From Devosia sp. (lineage in GTDB: Bacteria; Pseudomonadota; Alphaproteobacteria; Rhizobiales; Devosiaceae): a stretch of DNA of 7,925 nucleotides. Location: contig JAQGKG010000102.1 of NCBI GenBank assembly GCA_028290245.1, positions 1 through 7,925 on the forward strand, read 5' to 3'. Below the pieces are notes generated by a model. The model did not search any database. It was not told where the DNA came from and worked only from the letters and a program-made list of their open reading frames with translations. Shown piece by piece: positions 6,494-7,925 of this stretch (positions are counted from its first letter, which is position 1; every line of letters begins with the position of its first letter). The position numbers were made by a program, and so were the translations under genes.

Positions 6494-6521
6494 TTGCATC
6501 GGCATGGCTTGTTGCTAGGCT
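6494..6521 (+). promoter_or_regulatory. Promoter of the zinc metallopeptidase gene
   Basis: TTGCAT (6494-6499) and TAGGCT (6516-6521) are 16 bases apart, and TGC (6513-6515) directly precedes the -10 as an extended element. The -10 hexamer is identical to that of the divergent cpdB promoter. The leader would be short, about 18 bases from the expected start near 6528, with GGAG at 6533-6536. Confidence 0.5.
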
Positions 6522-6545
6522 GGGGACAAATCGGAGAATTGATGG

Positions 6546-7472
6546 ATGAAATGGCGCGGTCGGCAGCAGAGCTCCAATATTGAAGATCGTCGGGGCCAGG
6601 GTGGTGGTGGCCTTGGTGGCAGCCCATTCGGGCGTAGCGGCGGGTTCCGCCTGCCCACCGGCGGCGGTGGCGGATCGCGCGGCGGCATCGGCAGTATCAT
6701 CGGCATCGTGGTGGTGTTGGGCATCATCTGGGCGCTTACCGGCACCAATCCGATCGATATCCTCACCAACGGCGGCGGCACGACCACCAGTTCGACAGCC
6801 AACTCTTCGAGCCAAGTTCCGACCTCTGGCGAGGAGGCCGAGCTACGTGATTTCGTTGGCGTGGTGGTCAAAGAAACCGAAGATCTGTGGACCGAAGTGT
6901 TTGCGCAGCAGAACGAAACCTATCCGGCGCCAAAGGTGGTGCTGTTCAGCGGTGGCGTCGATACGGCCTGCGGCGCGGCCGATTCGAGCACCGGGCCATT
7001 CTATTGCCCCGGCGACGAGCAGGTTTATATCGACCTGAGCTTTTACGACCAGTTGCGGGAACAGTTCGGCGCCCCGGGCGACTTCGCTCAGGCTTATGTG
7101 CTGGCGCATGAAATCGGCCACCACGTGCAGAACATCACAGGCGTGCTGCCCGAGTTCAACCAGCGCCGTGCGTCGATGAGCACCGAGGAAGCCAATGCCT
7201 ATTCGGTTCGCGTCGAATTGCAGGCGGATTGCTATGCGGGTGTGTGGGCAAATTCAGCCGGCCAGGAAGACCTGCTGGACAATGGCGATATCGAGGAAGC
7301 GCTGAACGCTGCCGAACAAATCGGCGACGACACGTTGCAGAAGCGCATGCAGGGCTTTGCCGTGCCCAAGACCTTCAACCACGGTACGTCGGCGCAACGC
7401 AAAGACTGGTTCGAACGCGGCTACACCTCGGGCAATCCGGGCGATTGCGATACATTCTCGGGCAACGTTTAA
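6546..7472 (+). CDS. ypfJ: YpfJ-family neutral zinc metallopeptidase, membrane anchored
   Basis: This 308-residue protein belongs to the putative neutral zinc metallopeptidase family (YpfJ type), whose physiological substrate is not well established. The N-terminus MKWRGRQQSSNIEDRRG (1-17) is the family hallmark. It is followed by a Gly-rich linker (18-48), one membrane helix IGSIIGIVVVLGIIWAL (48-64), a Ser/Thr-rich spacer (79-94), then the catalytic domain. The zinc motif HEIGH is at 188-192 with catalytic Glu189; VELQADCYAG (223-232) is the likely site of the third ligand. Four cysteines (142, 154, 229, 301) lie in the outer part and could form disulfides. The topology suggests a cytoplasmic N-terminus and a periplasmic domain. 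The ATG at 6546 follows GGAG by 9 bases; an ATG at 6542 is in another frame and closes quickly. The gene is monocistronic, between cpdB (divergent) and carA (convergent). Confidence 0.93.
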   Translation: MKWRGRQQSSNIEDRRGQGGGGLGGSPFGRSGGFRLPTGGGGGSRGGIGSIIGIVVVLGIIWALTGTNPIDILTNGGGTTTSSTANSSSQVPTSGEEAELRDFVGVVVKETEDLWTEVFAQQNETYPAPKVVLFSGGVDTACGAADSSTGPFYCPGDEQVYIDLSFYDQLREQFGAPGDFAQAYVLAHEIGHHVQNITGVLPEFNQRRASMSTEEANAYSVRVELQADCYAGVWANSAGQEDLLDNGDIEEALNAAEQIGDDTLQKRMQGFAVPKTFNHGTSAQRKDWFERGYTSGNPGDCDTFSGNV

Positions 7473-7514
7473 GGCTAACGCTGGCCATTAGCAGGATTTG
7501 GCTTGGTCGAAGAA

Positions 7515-7542
7515 AAAAGGCCCGGAGTGTTCCGGGCCTTTT
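7515..7542. terminator. Strong bidirectional terminator between the metallopeptidase gene and carA
   Basis: A perfect 12-bp stem AAAAGGCCCGGA / TCCGGGCCTTTT encloses a 4-base loop GTGT. On the plus strand it ends in TTTT, 42 bases after the metallopeptidase stop. On the minus strand the left arm and flank read CCTTTTTTCT, 23 bases after the carA stop. This is the clearest intrinsic terminator in the window and serves both convergent genes. Confidence 0.95.
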
Positions 7543-7565
7543 CGATTATGAGACGCCGTTTTCGA

Positions 7566-7925
7566 CTATGCGGCGGGCGCTGCGTGTTCGGGAAGCTCGG
7601 CCATGCCCTTTTGCTTGCGGACATGGTTCATGAAGCGGGTGAACAGGTAGTGGCTGTCGCGCGGGCCGGGGCTTGCCTCGGGGTGGTACTGTACCGAGAA
7701 GATCGGCTTGCCATCAACCGAAAGGCCGGCGTTGGACTGGTCGAACAGCGAGATGTGGGTCTCGGTGACGCCGGCGGGTAGGCTGGCCTTGTCCACGGCA
7801 AAGCCATGGTTCATCGAGGTGATCTCGACCTTGCCGGTGGTTAAGTCCTTCACCGGATGATTGGCGCCGTGGTGGCCCTGATGCATCTTGGACGTGGTGG
7901 CGCCGAGCGACAGGCCGAGCAACTG
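7566..7925 (-). CDS. carA: Carbamoyl-phosphate synthase small subunit, C-terminal part
   Basis: The last 119 codons of carA are present; the 5' part lies beyond the right edge. CarA is the glutaminase subunit that releases ammonia from glutamine for CarB, making carbamoyl phosphate for pyrimidine and arginine synthesis in the cytoplasm. The fragment opens with QLLGLSLGA, which directly follows the GHQ of the nucleophile region in this family. It continues with HHGANHPVKDL, the MNHGFAVD block, SLFDQSNAGL, and QYHPEASPGP, whose His and Glu complete the class I glutamine amidotransferase triad. The nucleophile cysteine would lie just outside the window. The stop is TAG at 7568-7566, followed by a strong terminator. 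No start is visible here: a TTG at the window edge is an internal leucine codon. Confidence 0.97.
   Translation of the reverse strand, partial: QLLGLSLGATTSKMHQGHHGANHPVKDLTTGKVEITSMNHGFAVDKASLPAGVTETHISLFDQSNAGLSVDGKPIFSVQYHPEASPGPRDSHYLFTRFMNHVRKQKGMAELPEHAAPAA

Noticed and set aside
6277..6627. 117-codon N-terminal extension of CpdB
   Set aside because: It would bury the Tat signal inside the protein and overlap the start of the metallopeptidase gene; a ribosome site lies next to the ATG at 6276.
7503..7781. Plus-strand ORF of 92 codons across the terminator and carA
   Set aside because: It starts inside an intrinsic terminator region and is antisense to the conserved carA coding sequence.

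Overview
The window looks like an ordinary chromosomal segment of a GC-rich alphaproteobacterium. The protein styles (Ohr/OhrR pair, Tat-exported CpdB, YpfJ-type metallopeptidase, CarA) and promoters of the TTGACC / TAGGCT kind fit Hyphomicrobiales, perhaps a Devosia-like organism. That placement is inference from protein style and base composition, not from a database match.

Layout. From 1 to 1705 on the minus strand lies a two-gene ABC exporter operon: an ATP-binding protein, then a membrane permease joined by a 4-base ATGA overlap. The permease runs off the left edge. A 254-base gap (1706-1959) separates it from a divergent YdhP/AraJ-like MFS efflux protein (1960-3186, plus). The MFS gene converges on the organic hydroperoxide resistance gene ohr (3220-3657, minus) across a shared bidirectional hairpin terminator. 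ohr is divergent from its MarR-family regulator ohrR (3775-4221, plus). The 117-base gap between them carries a near-perfect 21-bp palindrome with a GCAATT-C-AATTGC core, which overlaps the -35 of a good ohrR promoter. ohrR converges on a Tat-exported bifunctional 2',3'-cyclic-nucleotide phosphodiesterase / 3'-nucleotidase, cpdB (4300-6276, minus). A 269-base divergent region with two back-to-back promoters and a potentially structured leader separates cpdB from a YpfJ-family zinc metallopeptidase (6546-7472, plus). That gene converges on the 3' end of carA (7566-7925, minus, cut by the right edge) across a very strong bidirectional terminator.

How the genes work together. The clearest functional unit is ohr-ohrR: OhrR should repress ohr and itself until lipid or organic hydroperoxides oxidise its single cysteine, after which Ohr detoxifies the peroxides. 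The ABC operon and the MFS protein are both probable exporters but share no obvious substrate. CpdB would scavenge nucleotides in the periplasm. CarA makes carbamoyl phosphate for pyrimidine and arginine synthesis. The last three genes are independent units.

No mobile element, CRISPR array, tRNA or rRNA was seen, and no convincing new multi-gene system. The items most worth a second look are the ohr-ohrR operator architecture, the single-cysteine OhrR, and the cpdB leader.
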